This document shows positions 40,844 to 50,130 of a DNA stretch of 64,000 nucleotides, one piece after another. A program made the translations under genes and the position numbers. Origin of the DNA: Prochlorococcus marinus subsp. marinus str. CCMP1375. Its GTDB lineage: Bacteria > Cyanobacteriota > Cyanobacteriia > PCC-6307 > Cyanobiaceae. Where the stretch lies: positions 620,001 to 684,000 of the forward strand of contig NC_005042.1 in NCBI RefSeq assembly GCF_000007925.1. Direction: 5' to 3'. Below the pieces are notes generated by a model, which saw only the letters and a list, made by a program, of their open reading frames with translations, searched no databases and was not told where the DNA came from. Each line of letters opens with the position of its first letter. The stretch's first letter is position 1.

Positions 40844-42040
40844 TCAAGGTATTTTTTTTAAGCCTGCCTTTGCAAGTTCATTTTGAAGAGTATTTTCACA
40901 TGAAAGTACCCTTGCCCAGCAAGGTAGTTGCTTGGTCACAGGAGATTCAAGGAACTGAATTATCGATGGCCTTAAAATACTTGCGAATTTCTGCACGGAC
41001 AATTCTTCCTCATGTCTATCGTAAGGAATATTGTTAACAGCAGAATCCAGTCCAAATTGTTTGACTCTGTCTTGACCAACTCTTTTATAAAGTACTTCTA
41101 GCGTGGATATTTGAGAATTTGTAAGTGTTTCAGCTTGATGCTCCATTAAGCCTCTTAATACACTAGAGAGAATTTCCGTGCACATTCTTTGAAGCCCCTC
41201 TTTTGGGTTTTTCCCTACTTCTTTATGCTTATGATCAAATATCCCTAGATCGACTTGAGCTATTCTGGAAAGCCTTACATTTCTATAAACTTCTGAAAGA
41301 AGTCCTATCTCCAACCCCCAATCGCAAGGAATCCTTAAATTCATCCCTAGGTCTCTAGTAAAGGCAAATTCTCCTGCTAAAGGATATCTAAAAGCTTCTA
41401 GATATTTCAGGAAAGCCCCTTGTCCAAATATTTGTTCTAATGATGCTAACAATGGTCCTACAAATAACCTTGTAGCACGTCCTTGGAGAGCATTTGATTC
41501 CAATGATAAACGACTATAAAAAGCTTTAACGTATGAAATGCCATGAGATTGATCCAGCAAAGGTTGCAGCATTCTTGCTGGATAGGATGTACTGAAAGTT
41601 CTAATATCTGCATCGAATAGAGCTACTACTTCAGATTCTCTAGTTGCCAAGCCAATGCCTTGCCATACAGCCCATCCTTTACCTGGAGTACCTATTAGAT
41701 CAAGCCCATTTTTCCTTTGATCTTGAAGTAGCTCTATAACTGCAGGACTATTTGTCCATTGCACATGAACAGGAAAAGGCATTGATGAAAAAAACTTTTT
41801 AGCTTCTTCAACTTCATCTGCTGACTGAGCTGATAAAGCAATTATTAGTTCGTTAAGTCCTTCTAAATTGCTTAAAACATCCCTTGTTTGCGTTAATGCG
41901 GGCCTTTTAAACTCCTCATAAAGACAAGGAATTAATATTGCGGTAGGTCTTTTTTTTAGACCCTGCCTCAAATCAATTAGAGAATCCTTAGTAACTCCAT
42001 ACTCATGAATTGTTGTGATCAAACCCTGTTTAAAGTCCAT
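40844..42040 (-). CDS. gpgS: Glucosyl-3-phosphoglycerate synthase
   Basis: A 398-residue GT81-type glycosyltransferase, making glucosyl-3-phosphoglycerate from NDP-glucose and 3-phosphoglycerate. Motifs: AILIPCLYEEFKRPALTQ, GTPGKGWAVWQGIGLA, the divalent-metal DAD in VVALFDADIRTF, and LAGEFAFTRDLGMNLRIP with GLEIGLLSEV. These match GpgS proteins. Its start lies 46 bases from the divergent phosphorylase/phosphatase/kinase operon, so a shared promoter region is likely. Product is the compatible-solute precursor. Confidence 0.88.
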   Translation of the reverse strand: MDFKQGLITTIHEYGVTKDSLIDLRQGLKKRPTAILIPCLYEEFKRPALTQTRDVLSNLEGLNELIIALSAQSADEVEEAKKFFSSMPFPVHVQWTNSPAVIELLQDQRKNGLDLIGTPGKGWAVWQGIGLATRESEVVALFDADIRTFSTSYPARMLQPLLDQSHGISYVKAFYSRLSLESNALQGRATRLFVGPLLASLEQIFGQGAFLKYLEAFRYPLAGEFAFTRDLGMNLRIPCDWGLEIGLLSEVYRNVRLSRIAQVDLGIFDHKHKEVGKNPKEGLQRMCTEILSSVLRGLMEHQAETLTNSQISTLEVLYKRVGQDRVKQFGLDSAVNNIPYDRHEEELSVQKFASILRPSIIQFLESPVTKQLPCWARVLSCENTLQNELAKAGLKKIP

Positions 42041-42086
42041 TCGGTGATAAGAGCAACAGAATGAAAGAAGTGCTTACGACGATCCT

Positions 42087-43865
42087 GTGCAAAGTATTGG
42101 GAAATACGTAGTGACAGGTGCAGAAATCCAATTAGATGAATTGAGTTCTTTACTCAAGAAAATCTACACAGACAAGTCTGTAGAAGAATTTGATTATATG
42201 TGGTCGCAATTGATTCAGATTTTAGAAGCGAATAGTGATAATTGCTTTGAGGGTAAGCAAATCCACTCTTGTCCATGGGATTCTACAACTGCAGTTTTGA
42301 TTACATATGCTGATGGAGTTTATTCATCCAATCGATCAACATTAAAAACACTTGGCAAGCTAATTGAAAACCATTTAGGGGAAATTGCTCCCATAATTCA
42401 CCTCTTGCCATTTTTGTGTTCTACAAGTGATGGTGGTTTTGCTGTTTCTAGTTATGAGAAAATCGATTCACGTTTTGGTTCTTGGGATGATTTGAAAAAT
42501 CTTTCTGATAAACATATTTTGATGGCAGATCTTGTTCTCAACCACGTATCAGCTTCCCATCCTTGGGTTCAACAATTTAAAAACGGAACTAACCCTGGCA
42601 AAAATTATATTTTATCTCCATCAATTAAAAATAATTGGGAAAATGTTATTAGGCCTAGAAATACTTCTCTTTTTACAAATATTGCAACTATTGAAGGCAA
42701 TAAAGATGTATGGACAACATTTGGTCCAGATCAGATAGATGTTAATTGGAGGGAGCCAAAACTTTTATTAGAGTTTATAAATTTAATTGTTAGATATTTA
42801 AATCACGGAATAAAGTGGATTCGTTTAGATGCAATAGGTTTTATCTGGAAAGAGCCTTCAACTACTTGTTTGCATATGGAGCAAGTGCATAATTTAGTAA
42901 AAGTATTAAGAATTATACTTGAAAAACTTAAAAGATCAGGTGTTCTAATAACAGAAACTAATGTCCCTGAGAAAGAGAATATATCTTACCTTAAATCAGG
43001 TAGTGAGGCACATTTAGCATATAATTTCCCTTTGCCTCCTCTGTTACTCGAATCTTTAATTAATAATAAAGCTGATTTAATTAATAACTGGTTATGCTCA
43101 TGGCCAGACTTGCCTGTTAATACAGGTTTTCTTAACTTTACAGCATCTCATGATGGTATTGGTTTAAGAGCATTAGAAGGCTTGATGGATTCTAGGAGAA
43201 TACATAATCTATTGATTTCGTGTGAAAAAAGAGGAGGTCTGGTTAGTCATAGGCGAATGCCCAATGGAGAAGATAAGCCTTATGAATTAAATATCAGTTG
43301 GTGGAGTGCGATGGCAGATACTGGTGTTAATACAAATTATCTACAGTTTGAAAGGTTTATTTTGAGCCAATTCTTTGTAATGGCTTTAAAAGGGGTTCCT
43401 GCTTTTTATTTGCAAGCAATAATGGCTTCTGAAAATGATTTAGTAAGTTTTGGTCAATCCGGAGAAAGAAGAGATCTTAACCGTCAAAGATTTGATGAAA
43501 ATACATTAGAGAATTCATTGCTTGATCCAAAATCTTTTGCAAGTAAAAATTTAAAAGCGTTAAGGAATGCAATGACTGTTAGAAGTTCTCTAAAGGCTTT
43601 CCACCCTGAACAGGCCATGCATTGTCTTAGCGGAAATCGGAGTGATTTCGTTATTATTCGTCGGGGAATGAATGATTGTTGTGTATGGGCTGTTCACAAT
43701 ATGACTAATAAAAAATTAAGTTTTAGCCTTTCAGATAACTTGAAAACCGAGATTAAGAATAGTTATTATTGGAATGATGCTTTAAATAATCAAGATTATA
43801 AACATGACTATATGGAATTAAGCCCTTATTCTGTACATTGGTTAATTAAAAAAAATGAAAATTGA
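42087..43865 (+). CDS. GH13 sucrose/glucosylglycerate phosphorylase
   Basis: A 592-residue GH13 subfamily 18-type enzyme. Sites: LMADLVLNHVSASHPW (conserved region I), nucleophile Asp in WIRLDAIGFIWKEP, acid/base Glu in LITETNVP and the transition-state Asp in TASHDGIGLRA. In this context the substrate is probably glucosylglycerate, yielding glucose-1-phosphate and glycerate; sucrose is the alternative. It overlaps gpgP by 11 bases. Start: the first codon may also lie slightly downstream, but 42087 fits family length. Confidence 0.8.
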   Translation: MQSIGKYVVTGAEIQLDELSSLLKKIYTDKSVEEFDYMWSQLIQILEANSDNCFEGKQIHSCPWDSTTAVLITYADGVYSSNRSTLKTLGKLIENHLGEIAPIIHLLPFLCSTSDGGFAVSSYEKIDSRFGSWDDLKNLSDKHILMADLVLNHVSASHPWVQQFKNGTNPGKNYILSPSIKNNWENVIRPRNTSLFTNIATIEGNKDVWTTFGPDQIDVNWREPKLLLEFINLIVRYLNHGIKWIRLDAIGFIWKEPSTTCLHMEQVHNLVKVLRIILEKLKRSGVLITETNVPEKENISYLKSGSEAHLAYNFPLPPLLLESLINNKADLINNWLCSWPDLPVNTGFLNFTASHDGIGLRALEGLMDSRRIHNLLISCEKRGGLVSHRRMPNGEDKPYELNISWWSAMADTGVNTNYLQFERFILSQFFVMALKGVPAFYLQAIMASENDLVSFGQSGERRDLNRQRFDENTLENSLLDPKSFASKNLKALRNAMTVRSSLKAFHPEQAMHCLSGNRSDFVIIRRGMNDCCVWAVHNMTNKKLSFSLSDNLKTEIKNSYYWNDALNNQDYKHDYMELSPYSVHWLIKKNEN

Positions 43866-44658
43866 GTATAAAAAAACTCCTTTGTGGATAGTCACCGATA
43901 TTGATGGTACTTTAATGGACCATCAATATGACTTTTCTCCAGCATTATCAACCATTAAATGGTTACAAGAACTTGGAATCCCCATAATTCCTTGTACAAG
44001 TAAGACCGCTGCTGAAGTAAGAGCTTTAAGACTAGAACTTGGAATAACAGATCCTTTCATTGTAGAGAATGGTGGTGCTATTTATGGTGATGAATTATCA
44101 TCAAATGAAGAATGGGAACTTGTCTTAGGTAAAAGCTATAAATATTTAAGATCTAAATTAGAGTTGATATCTTTAGAACTTGGTTATAAACTAATTCCAT
44201 TAAATGATTTGTCTTATCAAGAGATAAATGAACTTACTGGTTTAGAGGGTAGGGGAATAGAACTTGCTCTTGATAGAAAATGGAGTGTTCCTTTCTTGAA
44301 CCCAAAGGATTCTGATAGAGAACGAATTACTGAAATTGCTTCAAGTTTGTGCACCTCAATTTATAAGGGCAATCGTATGAGTCACTTGTTGGGAGAAGGT
44401 AGTCATAAAGGTAAGGCAGTAATTGAATTAAAGAAGTTTCTTAATCAACCAAATATCAAAGTAGTAGCCTTAGGAGACTCTCAAAATGATTTACCCTTGC
44501 TCGAAGTTGCTGATATCGCTATTGTTATTCCAAGCAGAAATGGACCTAATAAATTCTTAAAGAAAGGAATAGATAAGGGAGAATTTCTGTTAGCACCGGC
44601 ACCACACTCAGAAGGTTGGGCGTTAGCAATTAGAGATTTACTTATTAAGTCTATATAA
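43855..44658 (+). CDS. gpgP: Glucosyl-3-phosphoglycerate phosphatase (MpgP-like HAD)
   Basis: A 267-residue HAD hydrolase of the MPGP branch. Motif I WIVTDIDGTLMDH with nucleophile Asp, PCTSKTAAEVRALRLELG (motif II area), IVENGGAI, and motif III/IV VVALGDSQNDLPLLEVAD. It would dephosphorylate the GpgS product to glucosylglycerate. It overlaps the phosphorylase (11 bases) and is 4 bases ahead of the kinase. Confidence 0.87.
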   Translation: MKIEYKKTPLWIVTDIDGTLMDHQYDFSPALSTIKWLQELGIPIIPCTSKTAAEVRALRLELGITDPFIVENGGAIYGDELSSNEEWELVLGKSYKYLRSKLELISLELGYKLIPLNDLSYQEINELTGLEGRGIELALDRKWSVPFLNPKDSDRERITEIASSLCTSIYKGNRMSHLLGEGSHKGKAVIELKKFLNQPNIKVVALGDSQNDLPLLEVADIAIVIPSRNGPNKFLKKGIDKGEFLLAPAPHSEGWALAIRDLLIKSI

Positions 44659-44662
44659 AGAT

Positions 44663-45682
44663 ATGAGTGATAATTTTTCTAATAAATCGAATCTTAATAA
44701 AAACATTTCTCCATGGTTAGATCCCAAGCATTCAGATATTTTATTTCCTTTTGCCAATCTTCAGTCCCTTTTAAATGATTTAGGATGGGAATCTGACGAA
44801 TGGATTAATTACTGGTTGGCAAAGGATGGATATAATCTTGCTGCTTCATTTTGGGCAAAGGGAACTAAATTAGATTGGTTATGGGGATTGGGTTTGCCAT
44901 TCCTTACTGATATTAAAAGATTTGCAAAAATCAATAATGCTAGGAAAGTATACGGAATTTCAGCATTGCCTGGATGCGGGAAAACTAGTTTTGGCAAATG
45001 GATAGAAGCTGCTGCAAAAGAATTAGATATTTCTATTAAAGTACTATCTTTAGATGATTTTTATTTGCCTGGATCTGAGTTAGAAAAAGCAATGAAAGAC
45101 AACCCTTGGAACGTACCTAGAGGTCTTCCTGGAAGTCATTCAATTAATCTATTAGAGAATGTAATTGATAAATGGATTTCAACAGGATCACTTAAAGCAC
45201 CTCAGTTTGACAAGTCTTTAAGGAAAGGTCTAGGAGATAGATCAGGTTGGACAAATTCCTCCCCTGATGTTTTAGTTTTAGAGGGCTGGTTCTTAGGATG
45301 TACTCCATTAAAATCTTCATTAAATTTCAATGGAAAAGATGATGTATTAAGTCCGAAACTTACAATATTTGAAAGTGACTATAGATTAAAAGTTCAAGAA
45401 CTAATAAAGGATTATTTGCCAATATGGCAACGAATAAACCGAATATGGCATCTTAAAGCAAATGATTTTTCTTCTACATGTAAATGGAAAGTAGATCAAG
45501 AAAAAGAAATGCTAGTGTCCAAAGGGTCAGCATTGCAAGGTGAACTTCTTTCTTCTTTTGTTCGTATGATTGAGGCTTCAATACCTCAAGAAAGTCTTAT
45601 GAATATTGATTGTAATGTAGTTGTTGAAATCAATAACTTAAGAGAGATCCTTAATATTTTGCCTAGCAGAAGACAATTTTAA
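44663..45682 (+). CDS. D-glycerate 3-kinase (P-loop, GLYK type)
   Basis: A 339-residue P-loop kinase. Walker A ISALPGCGKTSFGKW (~98-112), VLSLDDFYLPG (catalytic Asp pair), and PDVLVLEGWFLG. It closely follows the plant/cyanobacterial glycerate kinase pattern used in photorespiration. Within this operon it could also rephosphorylate glycerate released by the phosphorylase, feeding 3-phosphoglycerate back. Gap to gpgP is 4 bases. Confidence 0.85.
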   Translation: MSDNFSNKSNLNKNISPWLDPKHSDILFPFANLQSLLNDLGWESDEWINYWLAKDGYNLAASFWAKGTKLDWLWGLGLPFLTDIKRFAKINNARKVYGISALPGCGKTSFGKWIEAAAKELDISIKVLSLDDFYLPGSELEKAMKDNPWNVPRGLPGSHSINLLENVIDKWISTGSLKAPQFDKSLRKGLGDRSGWTNSSPDVLVLEGWFLGCTPLKSSLNFNGKDDVLSPKLTIFESDYRLKVQELIKDYLPIWQRINRIWHLKANDFSSTCKWKVDQEKEMLVSKGSALQGELLSSFVRMIEASIPQESLMNIDCNVVVEINNLREILNILPSRRQF

Positions 45683-45754
45683 TAGAGGTTTAGTTGTTTT
45701 TTATACAGTATTTTCAGAGATTATGGAATTTAATGTTAGTCAATTAATAATGCC

Positions 45755-45982
45755 ATGCTCGATTTTTCTTATTGTAATGATAGCAATAGAATGGTAGTCC
45801 TAAGATGCATAGGGTCGAATCATTTTTTCTTGGAAAGGGTCTTATTCCCAAAACAAGTCATTGAATTTTTAGCACCTAGAGATTCAAAAGTAGAAATATG
45901 GGGCAATGAACTATATGGACCTAAGCTAGAACAGAGGATAAGGGTTGGTAGCATTATGAATGAAATACCTAAAGCTGCATAA
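45755..45982 (+). CDS. DUF1830 family protein
   Basis: A 75-residue cyanobacterial protein: YCNDSNRMVVLRCIGSNHFF, LERVLFPKQVIEFLAPRD and KVEIWGNELYGPKL match the DUF1830 pattern (YxNxTNxxxxxR...ERVVFP). Soluble, beta-rich. It follows the glycerate kinase by 72 bases on the same strand. Function unknown. Confidence 0.8.
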   Translation: MLDFSYCNDSNRMVVLRCIGSNHFFLERVLFPKQVIEFLAPRDSKVEIWGNELYGPKLEQRIRVGSIMNEIPKAA

Positions 45983-46150
45983 TACTTATCAAATCATTTT
46001 ATTATGGAGTTTTAGGGGATTCATTTTTTGCATATAATAGCTATCATATGCATATCCTCTGATAAATATTGTATAAATGCTAAAAAGGTGCATTACTACT
46101 ACTTATATTTAACTTCAACTCATACTTAAGAATTTTTAAATAAATCAATT

Positions 46151-46528
46151 ATGGAAGCTTATATTTATTTGATAAAGAATGGAGATCTTTACAATATTGG
46201 TACAAGCAATAATCTTCAAAAGACCCAGGATATGCTTGGTCCAGGCGAACTTTGTGCTTCTTTGAAAACCAAAGATGCAATTTCAATTTGTAGAAACTTA
46301 CATTTGAGTTACTCAGATGTTCGATTACCTAAAAGTGATTATTTTAGATTGTCTAAGTCTCAATTAATAGAGTGCAAGTTAATGCTAAGAGCAGAAGGCT
46401 CTGATAATTACTTTCAACCAATCTTTAGAGGTAGAGTTGCAATTGTATCCTTCTTGACTTCTTGGTTGGTACTTTCCGGACTTATAATCAAGCTCGGAAT
46501 TGATCCTATTCTTGAAAAATTATTTTAG
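46151..46528 (+). CDS. Degenerate GIY-YIG/T5orf172 paralogue with membrane helix
   Basis: A 125-residue protein similar along its first 80 residues to the one at 16868: AYIYLIKNGDLYNIGTSNNL and DVRLPKSDYFRLSKSQLIEC. The active-site Lys/Arg and Glu of the family are lost (NIGTSNN, LQKTQDML, ICRNLH in place of LERKLH), so nuclease activity is unlikely. A C-terminal membrane helix (IVSFLTSWLVLSGLIIKLGI) keeps the tethered design. Confidence 0.7.
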   Translation: MEAYIYLIKNGDLYNIGTSNNLQKTQDMLGPGELCASLKTKDAISICRNLHLSYSDVRLPKSDYFRLSKSQLIECKLMLRAEGSDNYFQPIFRGRVAIVSFLTSWLVLSGLIIKLGIDPILEKLF

Positions 46529-46625
46529 TTTTTAGGAGGTAGAGAATTCCTATTATTCGCTTTTTTATATTTTAGTTGTAATTATATCAATAACGTCTAA
46601 ATTAATCATTAAATACTTTCCAGCC

Positions 46626-46760
46626 TTGGAACTATCTGATTTTCTCATTTGGGCATCAATTCCTTTTTTAGTTGCTACTGCATATTTTGGCACTAGAAAT
46701 GGTTATTACGATACTAAATCGTATACAGGAGATGGATGTGCGCATGATGTTAAACGCTGA
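46626..46760 (+). CDS. Small membrane protein (44 aa)
   Basis: TTG frame MELSDFLIWASIPFLVATAY, then FGTRNGYYDTKSYTGDGCAH and DVKR. One membrane helix, then a polar tail with conserved-looking aromatic and Gly residues and a single Cys. No ATG; the frame is open upstream to ~46557 and another start cannot be excluded. The tail looks like a real conserved picocyanobacterial protein. Confidence 0.52.
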   Translation: MELSDFLIWASIPFLVATAYFGTRNGYYDTKSYTGDGCAHDVKR

Positions 46761-46827
46761 ATCAAGGTTTTTCTATTCCAGCTGAACTACATATTTAGTG
46801 GAGATTTAACTTTTTATATATGTTTTC

Positions 46828-47103
46828 CTATCCACCATTATAAATACAGGACCATCTATTATCTAATTGCCAAACAGGCTTATAAATATCATTAGTAATT
46901 TTATTGCCTGCGCTTTCACATAATTCTAAAGATTTCATTGGTATAGCATATAAAGATGGACTTGTTATACCACTTACTTCGGGGCGAGCTCCAGGTCCTT
47001 GACGATAGCTCCCTACTACAAGCCAATAACTTGCTTGCGTTTTAAGTGGGAAGCAAAAAAAAGTCAAAATTGCAGCTATAAGGGAAAGATGGTTCTTTGA
47101 CAT
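46828..47103 (-). CDS. Small exported protein (91 aa)
   Basis: Signal peptide (MSKNHLSLIAAILTFFCFPL, cleaved near TQAS) and a small mature domain: SYWLVVGSYRQGPGARPEVS, MKSLELCESAGNKI and PVWQLDNRWSCIYNGG. Two Cys could form a disulfide. The ending resembles that of the protein at 39846. Divergent from uppP. Unknown function. Confidence 0.68.
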   Translation of the reverse strand: MSKNHLSLIAAILTFFCFPLKTQASYWLVVGSYRQGPGARPEVSGITSPSLYAIPMKSLELCESAGNKITNDIYKPVWQLDNRWSCIYNGG

Positions 47104-47189
47104 GATCTTGAGTGCTTAATAGTTTTGCGGTTGGTTCAAATACTTTTAGGATAAAGTTTAGAAAAGACCAAGGGTTAGTCAATTTATAA

Positions 47190-48059
47190 ATGGTTTTATT
47201 AGCGGTTGGCGAACTCAGTGCATCACTATCCCTTTTAGAAGAATGTTGGCATTATTTATTTTTAGGAATTATTCAAGGCCTCACAGAGTTTTTCCCAATA
47301 AGTAGTACGGCTCATCTTAAGGTTATCCCTTTGCTCCTAAGCTGGGATGATCCTGGAGTGGCTGTTACAGCATCTCTTCAGCTTGGCAGCATAATTGCTT
47401 TGATAGCTTATTTTTGGAATGATCTTGCATTTTTGATGCGTGGAATATCGAAAGCTTCCTTTCAAAATAGTTGGAACAATCAAAATACTAAACTTGCTTC
47501 AGCAATAGTTCTTGGCACTTTGCCAATTGTATTTGCAGGAATGTTGATCAAGCTATTTTGGCAAGGATACGAAACTTCTCCAATTAGGTCTATTCCTGCT
47601 ATTGCAGTTGTTTCTATTGTTATGGCATTGCTACTTCTTATTGCCGAGAATGTAGGTCGACGTACTAGGAATTTTGAAAATCTAAGTTTTTGGGATGGGC
47701 AAATTATTGGGTTTTCTCAAGTTTTAGCTCTAATCCCAGGCGTTTCTAGATCAGGCATTACTATCACGACTGCATTAATGATTGGATGGGAAAGAAAGTC
47801 TGCTGCTAGGTTTTCCTTCTTGCTAGGCATCCCCGCAATCACTCTTGCTGGATTAGTAGAACTTAAACAAGCATTTGGATCCTTTGAATTAGTTGACGTA
47901 TTTCCTTTGCTTTTGGGAATTACCTCTTCAGCAATTAGTTCTTGGATTGCAATTGATTGCCTGATGAAATTCCTTCAAACACAGAGCATGATGATTTTTA
48001 TCACTTATAGATTTTTGTTTGGAACTTTATTGTTATTTTGGTATTATCTTGCGTTTTAA
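47190..48059 (+). CDS. uppP: Undecaprenyl-diphosphatase
   Basis: A 289-residue polytopic enzyme that recycles undecaprenyl diphosphate for peptidoglycan and other glycans. Motifs: IIQGLTEFFPISSTAHL ((E/Q)GxxEFxPxSSTxHL) and the second GxxxGxSRSG loop in LALIPGVSRSGITITTALMI. Length and helix number are normal for BacA/UppP. Its lipid product is also used by the O-antigen-type transferase at 6255, though the genes are far apart. Clear ATG start. Confidence 0.93.
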   Translation: MVLLAVGELSASLSLLEECWHYLFLGIIQGLTEFFPISSTAHLKVIPLLLSWDDPGVAVTASLQLGSIIALIAYFWNDLAFLMRGISKASFQNSWNNQNTKLASAIVLGTLPIVFAGMLIKLFWQGYETSPIRSIPAIAVVSIVMALLLLIAENVGRRTRNFENLSFWDGQIIGFSQVLALIPGVSRSGITITTALMIGWERKSAARFSFLLGIPAITLAGLVELKQAFGSFELVDVFPLLLGITSSAISSWIAIDCLMKFLQTQSMMIFITYRFLFGTLLLFWYYLAF

Positions 48060-48061
48060 AA

Positions 48062-48226
48062 ATGAAAGTATTAAATTATTTCTTATTAAGTATCAAGTTT
48101 GGTGAATTAGATCTTTCAAATTCAACAGTATATATTCTTATAGCTATCACTTTATTTATTTTTTTAGCAGTTGGGATAAGTTCTTTTCAGTTAATTCAAT
48201 CTGCTTTTACTTCTGAAGATGATTAG
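48062..48226 (+). CDS. Small single-helix membrane protein (54 aa)
   Basis: ATG frame MKVLNYFLLSIKFGELDLSN followed by a membrane helix (TVYILIAITLFIFLAVGISS) and an acidic end (TSEDD). It begins 2 bases after the uppP stop, so is probably co-translated with it. Family unknown. Confidence 0.52.
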   Translation: MKVLNYFLLSIKFGELDLSNSTVYILIAITLFIFLAVGISSFQLIQSAFTSEDD

Positions 48227-48328
48227 GGAAAGATATCTTTTTATAATATTAGCCTAGTCAAATTTAAAAAGAGGGTTTAAATATTTCCTTCTCTAATTAA
48301 TTATTTGATTAGTTGAAAATACTTTAAT

Positions 48329-48362
48329 AAAAAAAAACTCTCACCCATCGGGTGAGAGTTTA
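48329..48362 (-). terminator. Strong intrinsic terminator of the porin gene
   Basis: A 10-bp perfect stem ACTCTCACCC/GGGTGAGAGT with a 3-base loop, followed on the minus strand by a run of T (A-run at 48330-48336). It lies about 38 bases past the porin stop. Confidence 0.9.
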
Positions 48363-48399
48363 AAAATGAAACGACTTAGCTTATTAAACCAGGATTGAT

Positions 48400-49743
48400 T
48401 TAGAAGCTGAAGTTAGTTTCTACGAGGTAACCAGTTGCGTCTTGTGTTGTCCAAGAACCATTTTTAACAACATGTCTGTCTTCCCAAAACACACCTGCTT
48501 GAAGAGACAAACCATCTGATACTGGGTAGTTGTAATAGATTTCAAAGCTATCACCTGTAACACCCATTTGATCATGGTTGGTATAAGCAGCACTTGCTGT
48601 TCCTGGACCTACTTCATGATCCACTCCAATTAAGAGATGGGAGGAAGATTTAGTGCCACTAGCTGCAGGATCTTTAGTGTCATATGCGACGCTGATGGTT
48701 GGGAAACCATCTGGTCTCATATAAATACCACCACCGAAACTGGTATCAGTGTCATCGTCTGTATAGATTAAGCCGCCGCCGTAGTAATCGGAGTCATATC
48801 CGAGTGAAGCGGTGTAGATATCTGCACCGCCATCGGTCCAAATACCTTTAGATGCATCAGCAGCGTCTGAAGATACTGATGACAAAGAAGCATTAAACCC
48901 ACTGTCATTGGAATATGCAATTGCTGCACCTGCACCAGTGGTTGCTACAGCTCCCCATGGCATAGAGGATAATCTGAATGATTCAGAAGCAATAGAAGTG
49001 GTTGCAGAGATTACATCATCCTGATCAAATAATGGACCTGCAGTGACGTCGAATTCTCCAACTTGAAAATTGTAGAAAAGAGAGGTAACAGTAAGAGTTG
49101 AATCTGTTACTGCATCCTGCAGTACAAGGTCATCTTGGTTACCTTGTTCGATCCCTGCATAAAGACCATCAGTACCATTGAAACTAGTATTGAGGTCAAT
49201 GCCGTATCTATATTCAAAAGCAGTTTTGCCTTTGTAAGGATCATCGAACAAACTCATTCCATCAATAGCACCTGTTGTAAATACAGCGCTACCAGAAAGT
49301 TTTGTAGAAGATGAGAATTGACCAGCACTAAGTTCTTTAACTTTGTACTCAAGTCCATCAACACGTCCTTTAAGAATGGCCATTTCAGTGCCAAACTCAT
49401 TAGCAAGACGAGCAGCATCAGGAGTTACTTCTGCAGAAGCAATGCCGCCATCTAGGCAAGCATTAACAAGTGCAGCAGCCTCATAACGAGTTAGAGCCTG
49501 ACCACTTTTAAGGTTTTGAGTGTAGGCATTGTCTACACAGCCATAGCTCTCACTTAAGTTTTGTAGAGCTGTATAAGCCCAATCTCCTGGAACAACATCG
49601 GAGAATTGAGTCGTAGTTACTTCAGCATTGAGATCTGCATAGCTAGCAACATCTTTGATGTTAACTTCAGCTGCATTTGCAGCTAAAGGTGCTAACAGAC
49701 CTAACGCAGCAGGAGCTACCAGCAGTTGCCGGAAAAGCTTCAT
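48400..49743 (-). CDS. Outer-membrane porin with SLH domain
   Basis: A 447-residue cyanobacterial major porin (Som/iron-uptake-porin family). Signal peptide ending LAANAAEV, then an SLH domain (FSDVVPGDWAYTALQNLSES, QALTRYEAAALVNACLDG, ~45-100), a short coiled coil (EMAILKGRVDGLEYKVKELS) and a beta-barrel of ~300 residues rich in Gly, Asp and Tyr ending in aromatic NFSF. The terminal Phe fits outer-membrane insertion. Likely abundant; solute selectivity unknown. Strong terminator after the stop. Confidence 0.9.
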   Translation of the reverse strand: MKLFRQLLVAPAALGLLAPLAANAAEVNIKDVASYADLNAEVTTTQFSDVVPGDWAYTALQNLSESYGCVDNAYTQNLKSGQALTRYEAAALVNACLDGGIASAEVTPDAARLANEFGTEMAILKGRVDGLEYKVKELSAGQFSSSTKLSGSAVFTTGAIDGMSLFDDPYKGKTAFEYRYGIDLNTSFNGTDGLYAGIEQGNQDDLVLQDAVTDSTLTVTSLFYNFQVGEFDVTAGPLFDQDDVISATTSIASESFRLSSMPWGAVATTGAGAAIAYSNDSGFNASLSSVSSDAADASKGIWTDGGADIYTASLGYDSDYYGGGLIYTDDDTDTSFGGGIYMRPDGFPTISVAYDTKDPAASGTKSSSHLLIGVDHEVGPGTASAAYTNHDQMGVTGDSFEIYYNYPVSDGLSLQAGVFWEDRHVVKNGSWTTQDATGYLVETNFSF

Positions 49744-50130
49744 CTGGATTCCTCACACATTTAGGACAATTCAATTATCGATTACTTAAGAGAATAAAGC
49801 AGTAGTCCCGTATACAGTTTAAGTAATGTCTGTTACGAAGTGATTGTGTAATATGATACATAATTCGAGGCAAGAAATCATAGCTTTTGCTCGCAAGGGT
49901 TGATATAACTGCTATTTATAGCCGAGAGAGTTTTTTGTCTCATTGAGCTTTAATTTAAACAGGCTTTGAAAATTTCCATCTTAAAAATCTTTAAAATTTC
50001 TAAGGTTTTGCTTTGAACAAAAATGCTTGATTTCAAAGTGAGTTGTAATTCTGGTGTTTTAGCTATTTATACCTAGGGCAAATGCTTTTCTTTTGGCTAA
50101 TACTTGAATATATAAAAAAGTTATATCCTA
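49744..50130. other. Long upstream region of the porin gene
   Basis: About 390 bases between the divergent porin and a small membrane gene. It probably holds the porin promoter and a long 5' leader. No riboswitch or consensus operator recognised. A ribosome-binding AGGAAT lies near the porin start (minus strand). Confidence 0.4.
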
